A DNA stretch of 64,000 nt from Bradyrhizobium diazoefficiens (GTDB lineage Bacteria > Pseudomonadota > Alphaproteobacteria > Rhizobiales > Xanthobacteraceae), in assembly GCF_016616885.1 (NCBI RefSeq), contig NZ_CP067102.1:1826501-1890500 (forward strand), read 5' to 3'. The notes beneath the pieces are model-generated. The model had not been told where the DNA came from. It saw only the letters and a program-made list of their open reading frames with translations, and did not search any database. Each line of letters opens with the position of its first letter. Positions within the stretch are counted from its first letter, which is position 1. Below are positions 56,049 through 64,000 of the stretch, piece by piece. The translations under genes were made by a program, and so were the position numbers.

Positions 56049-57575
56049 ATGAAGATGGCGAAAAGCCTGTTGCTCAGCTCGACCGCTGGTCTCATTGCGC
56101 TAAGCTCCGCGCAGGCGGCAGACCTGCCCGTGAAGGCGAAGGCAGTCGAGTACGTGAAAGTGTGCACGCTCTATGGTGCTGGGTTTTACTACATTCCACG
56201 TACCGATACTTGCATCAAGCTGGGCGGTTATCTACGCGCCGAAGCCGCTTTCGCTTCAAACTCCGTATATGACGCCGGCAACACTGGTCTGGCCGGCGCA
56301 CATAACCGTCTCAGCAACTACTACTACGCCAAATCTCGGGAAACTCTAAACATCGATACGCGCACGGCGACCGAGTACGGCGTCGTTCGCACCTACTTCA
56401 ATGGTGTATTCACCTGGATCTCGGGCACCTACACGGGGGCAGGCACAACTGCCGTGAACGGATCGACTGCCTATACGACATCGATTGGTTCTCAGGTCGG
56501 TGGTGGTTCGCTCGGGGTCTTTGCCGCCTTCATCCAATTCGCTGGCTTTACGATGGGTAGGGCGGTCTCACAGTTCTCTGCACCTTGGGCCAACTATCCG
56601 GCCAACAATTTCGACGGATTGCCGGGCGCCGGAAGCTGGACCGCTGGTGTGAACCAGTTCTCCTACACCGCTGACTTCGGTCAAGGGGTTACGGCTTCAT
56701 TCTCGGCCCAGGATCCGGTTGCAGAGTCGACAAATATCTGGAACGTGAGCGGCGCGACGCTGGCTGGTCTCGCAACCGGTGCGTATGGGGCCAGCGACAT
56801 TGGTGGTTCGCGCGCACCGGACCTAATAGCAGCAGTTCGCATTGATCAGGCTTGGGGTCTTTTCCAAGGTTCGTTCGCCGCACATAACAATCACTCCGCC
56901 TACTACGGTGCGACCGAGGCGAGCGGCTATGCGGGTGACAGGTGGGGTTGGGCTGCTCAGCTAGCCTTATCGATCAAGAACATCCCGAGCGGATCGGGCG
57001 ATACAATCAACATGTCGGCGGTCTACACCAATGGTGCGAGTCGCTACAATTTCCACGACCAGATGAACACCACGACGTTCGCAATGTATGGCGGTACGGG
57101 ACTAGCGGGCGCTTACCAGAGCGTCGGCCTTGGGGGTGTTTCTGACTCGGTTTTCGTGACCGGCTCTGGCCAGGAGCTTACCCGAACCTTTGGCTTCCAA
57201 GGTGGCTATACCCACAATTGGAATCCAAACTGGGCCACTAGCATCTATGGCGGGTGGGCAGCTGTACGGTATGACAACACAGCCAAGGGCTACATTTGCG
57301 GCGCGTTCGCTGCGAACCTTGCGTTGTCGAGTGGCGTAGCCGGTTGCAATCCTGACTTCAATTATGGAGCTATCGGTTCAATGACTATCTGGACTCCTGT
57401 CAAAAATCTGAGCTTCTCGGCCGACCTCACTTACTCGATGCTCGACCAGAAGTATGCGAGCGGGAGCACGGTGACGCTCCCGGTTCAGTCAGGCGTAGCC
57501 AAGCCCGGCGTGGTTCACGAGCTGAAAGATCAGAATAGCTTGACCATGTTGCTCCGCGTTCAGCGCAACTGGTGA
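56049..57575 (+). CDS. outer-membrane porin (alphaproteobacterial Porin_2 type)
   Basis: A 508-residue beta-barrel porin with a signal peptide ([20 protein letters not shown] then [10 protein letters not shown]) and the N-terminal [20 protein letters not shown] region with [11 protein letters not shown], highly characteristic of Bradyrhizobium-type porins. It ends [12 protein letters not shown], with the aromatic C-terminal residue needed for outer-membrane assembly. It is followed by a hairpin terminator. Located between the importer operon and phnA-phnY, it may let the same solute into the periplasm, though general porins of this type are common. Confidence 0.95.
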   Translation: MKMAKSLLLSSTAGLIALSSAQAADLPVKAKAVEYVKVCTLYGAGFYYIPRTDTCIKLGGYLRAEAAFASNSVYDAGNTGLAGAHNRLSNYYYAKSRETLNIDTRTATEYGVVRTYFNGVFTWISGTYTGAGTTAVNGSTAYTTSIGSQVGGGSLGVFAAFIQFAGFTMGRAVSQFSAPWANYPANNFDGLPGAGSWTAGVNQFSYTADFGQGVTASFSAQDPVAESTNIWNVSGATLAGLATGAYGASDIGGSRAPDLIAAVRIDQAWGLFQGSFAAHNNHSAYYGATEASGYAGDRWGWAAQLALSIKNIPSGSGDTINMSAVYTNGASRYNFHDQMNTTTFAMYGGTGLAGAYQSVGLGGVSDSVFVTGSGQELTRTFGFQGGYTHNWNPNWATSIYGGWAAVRYDNTAKGYICGAFAANLALSSGVAGCNPDFNYGAIGSMTIWTPVKNLSFSADLTYSMLDQKYASGSTVTLPVQSGVAKPGVVHELKDQNSLTMLLRVQRNW

Positions 57576-57621
57576 GCCTCTATGAAATCAACAGAAGGAG
57601 AAAGAAACGTTTGACCTCCGG

Positions 57622-57653
57622 GAAGGCTCCCGACATGCCCGTTGGGGGCCTTC
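57622..57653 (+). terminator. hairpin after the porin gene
   Basis: GAAGGCTCCC (57622-57631) pairs with GGGGGCCTTC (57644-57653), one T-G wobble, across a 12-nt loop. It lies 47 nt after the porin stop. The following T-run is poor, so it may act as a stabilising or leaky terminator. Confidence 0.65.
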
Positions 57654-57809
57654 TACAACTCTGATGCAGTTTTCGGCGACGATGATGCGGCGCTGGTCGT
57701 CTCCGAACCCCTGTCGCGACACGGGGCAATCAAATATGGCTGCGGCTCGCCGGCGCATCCGATCACGGCAAGGAACACGTCGCGCCGCATTGAGCGCGAG
57801 AGGAGAGCG

Positions 57810-59054
57810 ATGATGAAATCCCACGGAAGCACCATCTCCGTTAATGGTCGCATCTATATGGCGCCGGAGCGGCCTACCGTCGTGATTTGTCTGGATGGTT
57901 CAGAGCCAGGTTACATCGAGAAGGCGATCGAGGCCGGAATGGCGCCGACGTTCGCTCGATTCATGAAGGACGGAACTCATGTCCACGCAAACTGCGTCAT
58001 TCCAAGCTTCACGAATCCGAACAATCTCTCGATCATCACCGGGAGACCTCCGGCAGTTCACGGGATCGCAGGCAATTATTTCTATGACACCGCCAGAGAC
58101 GCCGAAGTGATGATGAACGACCCGCGTTTTCTCCGCGCGCCGACGATTCTGGCCGCCGTGCATAACGCGGGTTACAAGGTCGTAACTATCACCGCCAAAG
58201 ACAAACTGCGCGCACTTTTGTCGGACGGGCTGGACTACTCCACTGGCCGCGCCATCGCTTTCTCCTCGGAAAAAGCCGACCAGGCGAGCATCAAGGAAAA
58301 TGGGATCGGCCAGGTGCTCGAATTCGTCGGGCAAGCATTGCCGGAGGTCTACTCCGCAGATCTGTCGAGATTCGCATTCGCTGCCGGCGTGAAGCTCTTA
58401 GAAGTGCATCGGCCCGACCTGATGTATCTTTCGACAACGGATTACATCCAGCACAAGGTGCCACCCGGCGCGGAGATCGCAAACCGTTTCTACGGGATGA
58501 TCGACGGCTATCTAGCGTGGCTGGATGCGCTCGGCTGCAACATCGTGGCAACCGCCGATCATGGGATGAACGACAAGCACCTGGCCAATGGCGCACCTGA
58601 CGTCATTTACCTTCAGGATCTGATGGACGAATGGATTGGTAAGGGGAAGGCGCGCGTGATTCTCCCAATCACCGATCCTTACGTCGCCCATCACGGCTCG
58701 CTCGGCTCGTTTGCGACTGTTTACATCGGCGAATGGCCGGCTGAAGAATTGCTGCAAAGGCTGCGGCTTGTTCACGGCGTCGACCTGGCTTTGATGCGCG
58801 AGGAGGCCTGCGCACAATTCGAGCTTCCGCCCGATCGGATCGGCGATATTGTAGTACTCTCGTCGAAGCACAAGGTACTGGGTAGCAGCCGCGGCCGCCA
58901 CGATCTTTCAAGCCTGCACGAGCCACTGCGCTCCCATGGCGGATTGACAGAGCAGCGCGTCCCGCTGATCTCGAACCGAAAGATCGCGCTTCCGCCGGAC
59001 TATCCGTTGCGAAACTTCGACGCGTTCGATGTCGCACTAAATCGCATTCAGTGA
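57810..59054 (+). CDS. phnA: phosphonoacetate hydrolase
   Basis: A 414-residue alkaline-phosphatase-superfamily enzyme that splits phosphonoacetate to acetate and phosphate. Asp29 ([13 protein letters not shown]) and Thr68, the nucleophile, in [16 protein letters not shown] are present, with [11 protein letters not shown] and [13 protein letters not shown] supplying zinc ligands, and [19 protein letters not shown] near the C-terminus. ATG 57810 follows AGGAGAG; the frame is open back to 57642 but that stretch overlaps the porin terminator. It is 16 nt upstream of phnY. Together they complete the lower part of the PhnW-PhnY-PhnA route of 2-aminoethylphosphonate breakdown. phnW is not in the window. 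Confidence 0.95.
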   Translation: MMKSHGSTISVNGRIYMAPERPTVVICLDGSEPGYIEKAIEAGMAPTFARFMKDGTHVHANCVIPSFTNPNNLSIITGRPPAVHGIAGNYFYDTARDAEVMMNDPRFLRAPTILAAVHNAGYKVVTITAKDKLRALLSDGLDYSTGRAIAFSSEKADQASIKENGIGQVLEFVGQALPEVYSADLSRFAFAAGVKLLEVHRPDLMYLSTTDYIQHKVPPGAEIANRFYGMIDGYLAWLDALGCNIVATADHGMNDKHLANGAPDVIYLQDLMDEWIGKGKARVILPITDPYVAHHGSLGSFATVYIGEWPAEELLQRLRLVHGVDLALMREEACAQFELPPDRIGDIVVLSSKHKVLGSSRGRHDLSSLHEPLRSHGGLTEQRVPLISNRKIALPPDYPLRNFDAFDVALNRIQ

Positions 59055-59070
59055 GAGCAAGGGGGTAATC

Positions 59071-60519
59071 ATGAAGGTCCAGGCGCCAGCCTTCAGGCAC
59101 GAACAAATGCGCATCGCAGGAGCTCAGATCGATGTTGAAGAACGGGTCGAGGTATTCAATCCGTACACAGGGAAGCCTATCGGCTCGGTGCCCGCTGCTC
59201 GTCCGGAGCATGTGCGCGACGCTTTCGCGAAAGCCAAGACATTCAAGTCAAAACTCACGCGTTACGAACGTCAGCAGATACTGCTGAAAACGGCTGATAT
59301 CCTAGCGAGCCGCAAGAGCGACTTTGCGGGGTTGATTACCGCCGAATCCGGGCTTTGCTGCAAAGACTCACAGTACGAGGTAGGTCGCGCCTATGACGTG
59401 TTTTCCTTTGCAGGGCAGCTTGCCATCCGTGACGATGGAGAAACTTTCTCCTGTGACATCAGCCCGCAGGGCAAGGCGCGCAAGATCTTTTCGACGCGAG
59501 CGCCGCTGCTTGGTGCGATTTCGGCGATCACGCCGTTCAACCACCCGCTCAATACGGTGAGCCATAAGATCGCACCAGCGATCGCTACCAATAACCGTAT
59601 CGTACTGAAGCCGACCGAGCTAACGCCGCTGACAGCGCTCGCGTTGGCTGATGTGCTCTACGAGGCCGGCTTGCCGCCGGAAATGTTATCGGTAGTGACG
59701 GGCAATCCCCATTCGATGGGCGAGGCGATGATCACTGACCCGGATGCTGACCTAGTGACCTTTACCGGATCGGTCCGCGTCGGAAAGCACATCGCCGCTA
59801 CGGCAGGATACAGGCGGATTGTGCTTGAGCTCGGCGGTAATGATCCCTTGATTATCATGGAAGATGCCGATTTGGAAAAAGCCGCAGAGCTGGCCGTCAT
59901 CGGGGCCACCAAGAATTCCGGCCAGCGCTGCACGGCGGTCAAGCGCATCCTGTGCGTGGAGGCAGTGGCAGATGATTTCTCTGCACTGGTCCTTAAGAAA
60001 GCCCGCTCTCTGAAATGCGGGGATCCCATGGACCCCTCGGTCGATGTGGGCACTGTCATTACTGAAGTGGCAGCAAAGGAGTTCGAACGCCGCGTCAATA
60101 CGGCCGTTCATGATGGCGCTCAACTGCTTCACGGCAATGACCGCAAGGGTGCGCTTTATCCGCCGACGGTCGTGGATCGTGTTCCCCACACAAGCGAGTT
60201 GGTGATGCAAGAAACGTTCGGACCGGTGGTTCCGATCATCAGGGTCCCAAATGACATCGAAAGCGTGATCAGCATCTCCAATTCGACCGCATTCGGTCTG
60301 TCCTCAGGTGTCTGCACGAACCGGCTGGACTACATTACGCGGTTTGTGAACGAGCTCGACGTGGGTACCGTGAACGTCTGGGAGGTGCCCGGCTATCGGA
60401 TTGAAATGTCGCCGTTCGGCGGCATAAAGGACTCCGGCCTTGGCTATAAAGAGGGCCTTTGGGAATCGATGAAAAGCTTCACTAACATCAAAACCTATTC
60501 GCTGCCTTGGTCCGCGTAG
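59071..60519 (+). CDS. phnY: phosphonoacetaldehyde dehydrogenase
   Basis: A 482-residue NAD-dependent aldehyde dehydrogenase. Catalytic Cys287 ([12 protein letters not shown]) and Glu253 ([10 protein letters not shown]) are present, with the cofactor motif FTGSVRVGK and the PFNHPLN loop. Adjacent position to phnA (16 nt, AAGGGGG ribosome site) identifies the substrate as phosphonoacetaldehyde, oxidised to phosphonoacetate. Sequence alone would only say aldehyde dehydrogenase. No regulator or transaminase sits in the same operon. Confidence 0.93.
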   Translation: MKVQAPAFRHEQMRIAGAQIDVEERVEVFNPYTGKPIGSVPAARPEHVRDAFAKAKTFKSKLTRYERQQILLKTADILASRKSDFAGLITAESGLCCKDSQYEVGRAYDVFSFAGQLAIRDDGETFSCDISPQGKARKIFSTRAPLLGAISAITPFNHPLNTVSHKIAPAIATNNRIVLKPTELTPLTALALADVLYEAGLPPEMLSVVTGNPHSMGEAMITDPDADLVTFTGSVRVGKHIAATAGYRRIVLELGGNDPLIIMEDADLEKAAELAVIGATKNSGQRCTAVKRILCVEAVADDFSALVLKKARSLKCGDPMDPSVDVGTVITEVAAKEFERRVNTAVHDGAQLLHGNDRKGALYPPTVVDRVPHTSELVMQETFGPVVPIIRVPNDIESVISISNSTAFGLSSGVCTNRLDYITRFVNELDVGTVNVWEVPGYRIEMSPFGGIKDSGLGYKEGLWESMKSFTNIKTYSLPWSA

Positions 60520-61309
60520 GTTCTTGGGCCTGGCAACAATAATTTACAAGGCAAAGACCGAGTATTTGGTGTGCAAACCACGGAGATCGGAAATGTCAGT
60601 GTTATCTTTCTCAGCGAACCTCGAACTTATTTGAGTGAAAAAAATCTGGAGTGGGCCTCAACACAGGCGCGCCCATCGACCACTCCATTCCTGTGAAGGC
60701 GCCAGGCCAATTGCCCGACGCTTCCGAGGAAGAAATGGGCTCACACTGAACGCGCGTCACGTGCTGTCTGTCGAAAGTAAACCAGCTTGTCTAGCGGTGG
60801 CTAATCTGTTGCGAACACGACGTTGCACCGGGTTCGTTGTTTCCAGTGTTCAGCCGGTGAGCGCAGTCCCTCAAGGGCGGATCATGGCGTGAGGCTGGTG
60901 TGAAGCATTCTAGTTCGCCAGCTTCGCAATAAACGAGACGAATAGAGAGTTGCTTGCTCCGGTTCCGATCGCGTTTGTGAGATCCTCAACATGAGGCACG
61001 AACCGCGACGTCACGTCTCCAAATTTTGGCGGACCCATCTCCCCAATGCTCAAAAGTGAGCCTGCTTTAAATCTAAGAATCTCCTCCACCAAAGCCGTGA
61101 CCTTCTGCCTATCACTGTTTTGGCCGCGATGGCGATGTAGCAATCTACGTCCCCAGTCAACCACCAATACTAGCAATTGCTTTGAAGAGCAGCAGGGGGT
61201 CACCTATCAGCTGATGAACATTGGACCTCGCCAAGCGCCAAACAAGCGGGCAGCTGCGGCATCAAGCGACGAGTTGGCGAGCGTAGTGCAATTTAAAGAG
61301 AGATAGGGC
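60520..61309. other. intergenic, no gene recognised
   Basis: About 790 bases. A reverse frame at 60910-61203 (97 codons, TALVEEILRFKAGSLLSIGE) is protein-like but unnamed and may be a remnant. Otherwise nothing. Confidence 0.4.
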
Positions 61310-62698
61310 ATGCAGCGCAATGATGAAATGAAGCTTGGACTGTACCTCGTTCAGGCGGGATATCACGCAGGTGCATGGCGCGATCCGAGCGTGCCCGCGC
61401 ATTGCGGAGTTGATATCGACTTTTATGCTCAAATGGCAGCCCTTGCCGAAGGGGCAGCATTTCACTTCGTGTTTCGCGCCGACAGTCCAAGCGTCGCAGA
61501 TCAAGATCACACGACCATAGCTCGTCTAAGCCGGAACGACGGTTTCGAGCCAATCACGCAGTTATCAACGCTCTCGGCGAAAACACAACGAATCGGCCTC
61601 GTCGCAACAGCGACGACGACGTACCACCAACCCTATCACCTTGCACGCATGTTCGCTTCCCTTGACCATCTGTCACGAGGACGAGCAGCCTGGAACATTG
61701 TCACCTCGGAGCAGAAATTCGAAGCCCCAAATTTCGGCGATGAGGAACTTCCAGATCATGACACGCGCTATGCTCGAGCGAGAGAGTTCGTAGAAATTGC
61801 CAAGGGACTCTGGGATACGTGGGAAGATGATGCTTTCGTCCGCGACAAGCAAAGTGGTATTTACGCTGACACCACGAAGCTACACTTGCTTAACTACCGA
61901 GGGGACTATTTGTCAGTAAGAGGCCCATTGAACATCGCGAGGTCGCCACAAGGATATCCCGCGTTGATTCAGGCTGGGGCATCCGATGCCGGGATACGGT
62001 TCGCTGCGGAGGTTGCAGAAGTTGTATTTACCGCTCAGCCAGTCTTAGAAGATGGTAAACGATACTATGCGGCTCTCAAAGAGAAAGCGCGCGCATTTGG
62101 GCGGGAGGATGATCAGGTGCTAATCATGCCTGGAATCGTCCCGATCGTTGGAAGGACCAAGCAAGAAGCAGCTGAGAAGCTTGAAAAACTACAGTCATAT
62201 ACGCACATCGACGTCCAAATTGGAGTGGCCGATCGTTTGCTAGGATTTGTCACCGACCTGCGTTCAATGGATCTCGACTCATTGGTCCCAGAGACTTTAC
62301 CGCAGACCAATTTTACCCAAAGTCGTCAGAAGGTGCTTCTCGACCTGGCCGTACGCCAGAAATTCACGTGGAGACAACTGGTCCGTTCAATATCAGATAG
62401 CTGGGGCCATCTGATGGTTGTCGGAACACCGGACGAAATTTCCGACACCATGGTGACGACATTTGATGAACATGCGGCTGACGGGTTCAACGTAATACCG
62501 GCGACGGTTCCCGGCGGACTCGACGATTTTGTTGAGCTCGTTGTTCCTGAATTGCGCCGGCGAGGCAAATTCAGATCCGCATACTCCGGACAGACACTGA
62601 GAGAGAATCTCGGTCTCAAGCGGCCACTCAATCAGTTCGCAAGCACGGATCGCCAGTCGTCCGTTGTTTCGTCCCAAGCATGCACTCAACCCCATTGA
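61310..62698 (+). CDS. NtaA/SnaA/DszA-family FMN-dependent monooxygenase
   Basis: A 462-residue luciferase-like flavin monooxygenase: MKLGLYLVQAGYHAGAWRDP, TTTYHQPYHLARMFASLDHL with SRGRAAWNIVTS, and GYPALIQAGASDAGIRFAAE are typical of nitrilotriacetate monooxygenase component A. It needs reduced FMN from a separate reductase, none of which is adjacent. Substrates in the family include aminopolycarboxylates, sulfones and S- or N-containing compounds, so an organic sulfur or amine compound is likely. ATG 61310 follows GAGAGATAGGGC. It lies 790 nt after phnY and is probably independent. Confidence 0.92.
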   Translation: MQRNDEMKLGLYLVQAGYHAGAWRDPSVPAHCGVDIDFYAQMAALAEGAAFHFVFRADSPSVADQDHTTIARLSRNDGFEPITQLSTLSAKTQRIGLVATATTTYHQPYHLARMFASLDHLSRGRAAWNIVTSEQKFEAPNFGDEELPDHDTRYARAREFVEIAKGLWDTWEDDAFVRDKQSGIYADTTKLHLLNYRGDYLSVRGPLNIARSPQGYPALIQAGASDAGIRFAAEVAEVVFTAQPVLEDGKRYYAALKEKARAFGREDDQVLIMPGIVPIVGRTKQEAAEKLEKLQSYTHIDVQIGVADRLLGFVTDLRSMDLDSLVPETLPQTNFTQSRQKVLLDLAVRQKFTWRQLVRSISDSWGHLMVVGTPDEISDTMVTTFDEHAADGFNVIPATVPGGLDDFVELVVPELRRRGKFRSAYSGQTLRENLGLKRPLNQFASTDRQSSVVSSQACTQPH

Positions 62699-63606
62699 TC
62701 TGGCCTCGCAACGGAGTCCCCGGCTCTGCTGGAGGGGCAGCCGAAGTTTCACGTTTCAGGCAGTCCCCGGGGAAGTGGTTCATCCAGGAACTGCGCGGAA
62801 GAAGCGCTGGAGTGAGGAGGGGCCTCTGATGGCAGGTAATGCTCGCATAATGATATCGATTCCTCCGAAGTACGCGGTTTGCATGTGATGGCCCACTTCC
62901 GTGACAAAGCTATCCACCTAGCCCGTGTTTCGGAAGCGCCTTCAAAGGGCAAAACTTCCGGGTCGCAGTATCCTTTGTTCTGTAACCCCTGTGAGCTCCC
63001 ATTTCTTCAGTGATCAGCGCGCGCGGCCATAGCGGATCGGAATGTCGGCCTAGGCGTTGCGCGGGAATTCCTAGGTCTTGCGGCCCCTCTTTGGTACCAA
63101 GCAGTGGACGCTCTCGATTGTCGAGGTGGTGCAGCGAGATGGGCAAGACCAAGCCGTAACGTATGTCGCTGATGTGGAGCGGCCTGTCCGGACCGATAGT
63201 CGCGGCCGCATGGCGGCATAAAATTCATGGCACCAAGGCCGCCGATCAAACTCGCCTTTCGGCTCGCGGGCATGGACGGGCATGGGTCGATTTGGCTTGG
63301 AAGGAACGCTACTGATATCGGGGTGGCCGACGGCCGAAACAACAGCGAACTGCGGCGCGCCCGATGGTCAAAATGCGGTTACGTCGGCAGCGAGTAGCGG
63401 ACATGTCCAGTTAGGCGGAATCATCGACCGGACCAGCCGCGATCGTGTTGATCTAGCTTGTGCATGGGAAGTCTCCTAGCCGACGCGATGCTCCCGCAGC
63501 CAAGGATCAATCCCCCGAGCGGGATGGCGGCTGCCGTCGTCAATGCTTCAGTGATGATGGACGGCGGCTCCGGCTCATGAGCGATCCGTACGCTGAGCTC
63601 GCGGGG
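62699..63606. other. no gene recognised
   Basis: About 900 bases after the monooxygenase. Frames on the reverse strand between 62910 and 63340 look like scrambled remnants. Nothing I can name. Confidence 0.4.
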
Positions 63607-63800
63607 CCGCCTTACGCTTCCAGGGGAAAAGGTTGTGCAACTGGTTGCTCTTGGGTTTGACCAGAAAGGATTGCTCCAGCACATCGGCCAAATGGGCCCG
63701 CGGATCGCGTTCGTCGATCTTTGCCATAGTAATCAGCAACGCAACAATTGTCCGGCCCGCTACGGCATATCGCGACGTGCCCGCGAGAAAAATGCCTGCC
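63607..63800 (-). pseudogene. IS66-family transposase, C-terminal remnant
   Basis: The reverse strand reads FAGTSRYAVAGRTIVALLIT, KIDERDPRAHLADVLEQS and NLFPWKRKAAP, which match the C-terminal element of IS66 transposases (AxIxxLIxTAKLNxVDPxAWLxDVLxRI, LLPWN). The catalytic core is not present on this side. Confidence 0.65.
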
Positions 63801-64000
63801 GCCGGGACTGGTGGTCATGCGAGCGCATGGGCACTCGATAAAGCGGATCTTTGGAATCGCGGATGTCAGTGTGTCGAACTGCCTTTTTAAAGAATCGTGT
63901 CGCGTTTGCTTGTTTTGCTACGGATTATGCAGATGAAATCGACTTTGAATGGCAAACAATTTGCATAGCGTCTAGCGCCGGCCGGGAAATCGTCGTGGCC

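Noticed and set aside
55724..56167. 147-codon reverse frame overlapping the porin start
   Set aside because: It overlaps the porin signal peptide antisense, has no recognisable motif and looks like a high-G+C shadow frame.
57642..57809. Longer phnA start at 57642
   Set aside because: The extension overlaps the porin terminator hairpin and has no family similarity; AGGAGAG precedes ATG 57810.
1..64000. CRISPR array or nod box
   Set aside because: No regularly spaced short repeats and no match to the nod-box consensus were found by eye on either strand.

Overview
The window looks like an IS-scarred accessory or symbiosis island of a Bradyrhizobium-type alphaproteobacterium. The evidence is a Rhizobiales-type porin (56049-57575), two small hypothetical proteins of a kind I associate with bradyrhizobia, a NifA site plus sigma-54 promoter leading into the first codons of nifH (9951-10220), and a dense layer of decayed transposases (IS5, IS701, IS630, IS21, IS110, IS66), a group II intron and an ardC remnant. 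The species assignment is inference. I saw no tRNA, rRNA or CRISPR array.

Layout. 0-6 kb: a leftward acyl-CoA operon (CoA ligase, two acyl-CoA dehydrogenases), then a TauD-type dioxygenase. 6-16 kb: a gene graveyard (intron, citrate lyase alpha and DUF2520 remnants, several IS) in which two related IS in opposite orientation (8270-9560 and 14811-16010) bracket the nifH-derived promoter, a methyltransferase, ardC and integrase remnants, and a nitronate-monooxygenase-like gene. 16-35 kb: an acyl-CoA and PLP-enzyme cluster with two crotonases sharing an identical 380-bp 3' block, two tandem-domain CaiB/BaiF CoA-transferases, an EctB-like and a GSA-aminomutase-like class III aminotransferase, and a tightly coupled set of alpha-oxoamine synthase, unknown protein and SDR. 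36-45 kb: radical SAM/SPASM protein, MocA-like oxidoreductase, methyltransferase, amidohydrolase, nucleotidyltransferase and phosphoenolpyruvate mutase.

46-61 kb: a di-haem peroxidase, then a GntR regulator divergent from an amino-acid-type ABC importer. The importer is followed by a single protein that fuses a metallophosphoesterase to a threonine-aldolase-type PLP enzyme, a Crp/Fnr regulator, a porin, phosphonoacetate hydrolase (phnA) and phosphonoacetaldehyde dehydrogenase (phnY). 61-64 kb: an NtaA-type flavin monooxygenase and an IS66 tail.

How it may work together. Genes that form a C-P bond (PEP mutase with a sugar/choline-type nucleotidyltransferase) lie within about 13 kb of genes that import an unknown amino-acid-like solute and break C-P compounds (phnA, phnY). 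No phnW and no phosphonopyruvate decarboxylase gene is visible. The make-and-consume arrangement, in a region that also carries a nifH-type promoter, resembles the rhizopine idea. That is a hypothesis, but the phosphoesterase-aldolase fusion and its importer are the strongest candidates for an undescribed system here.
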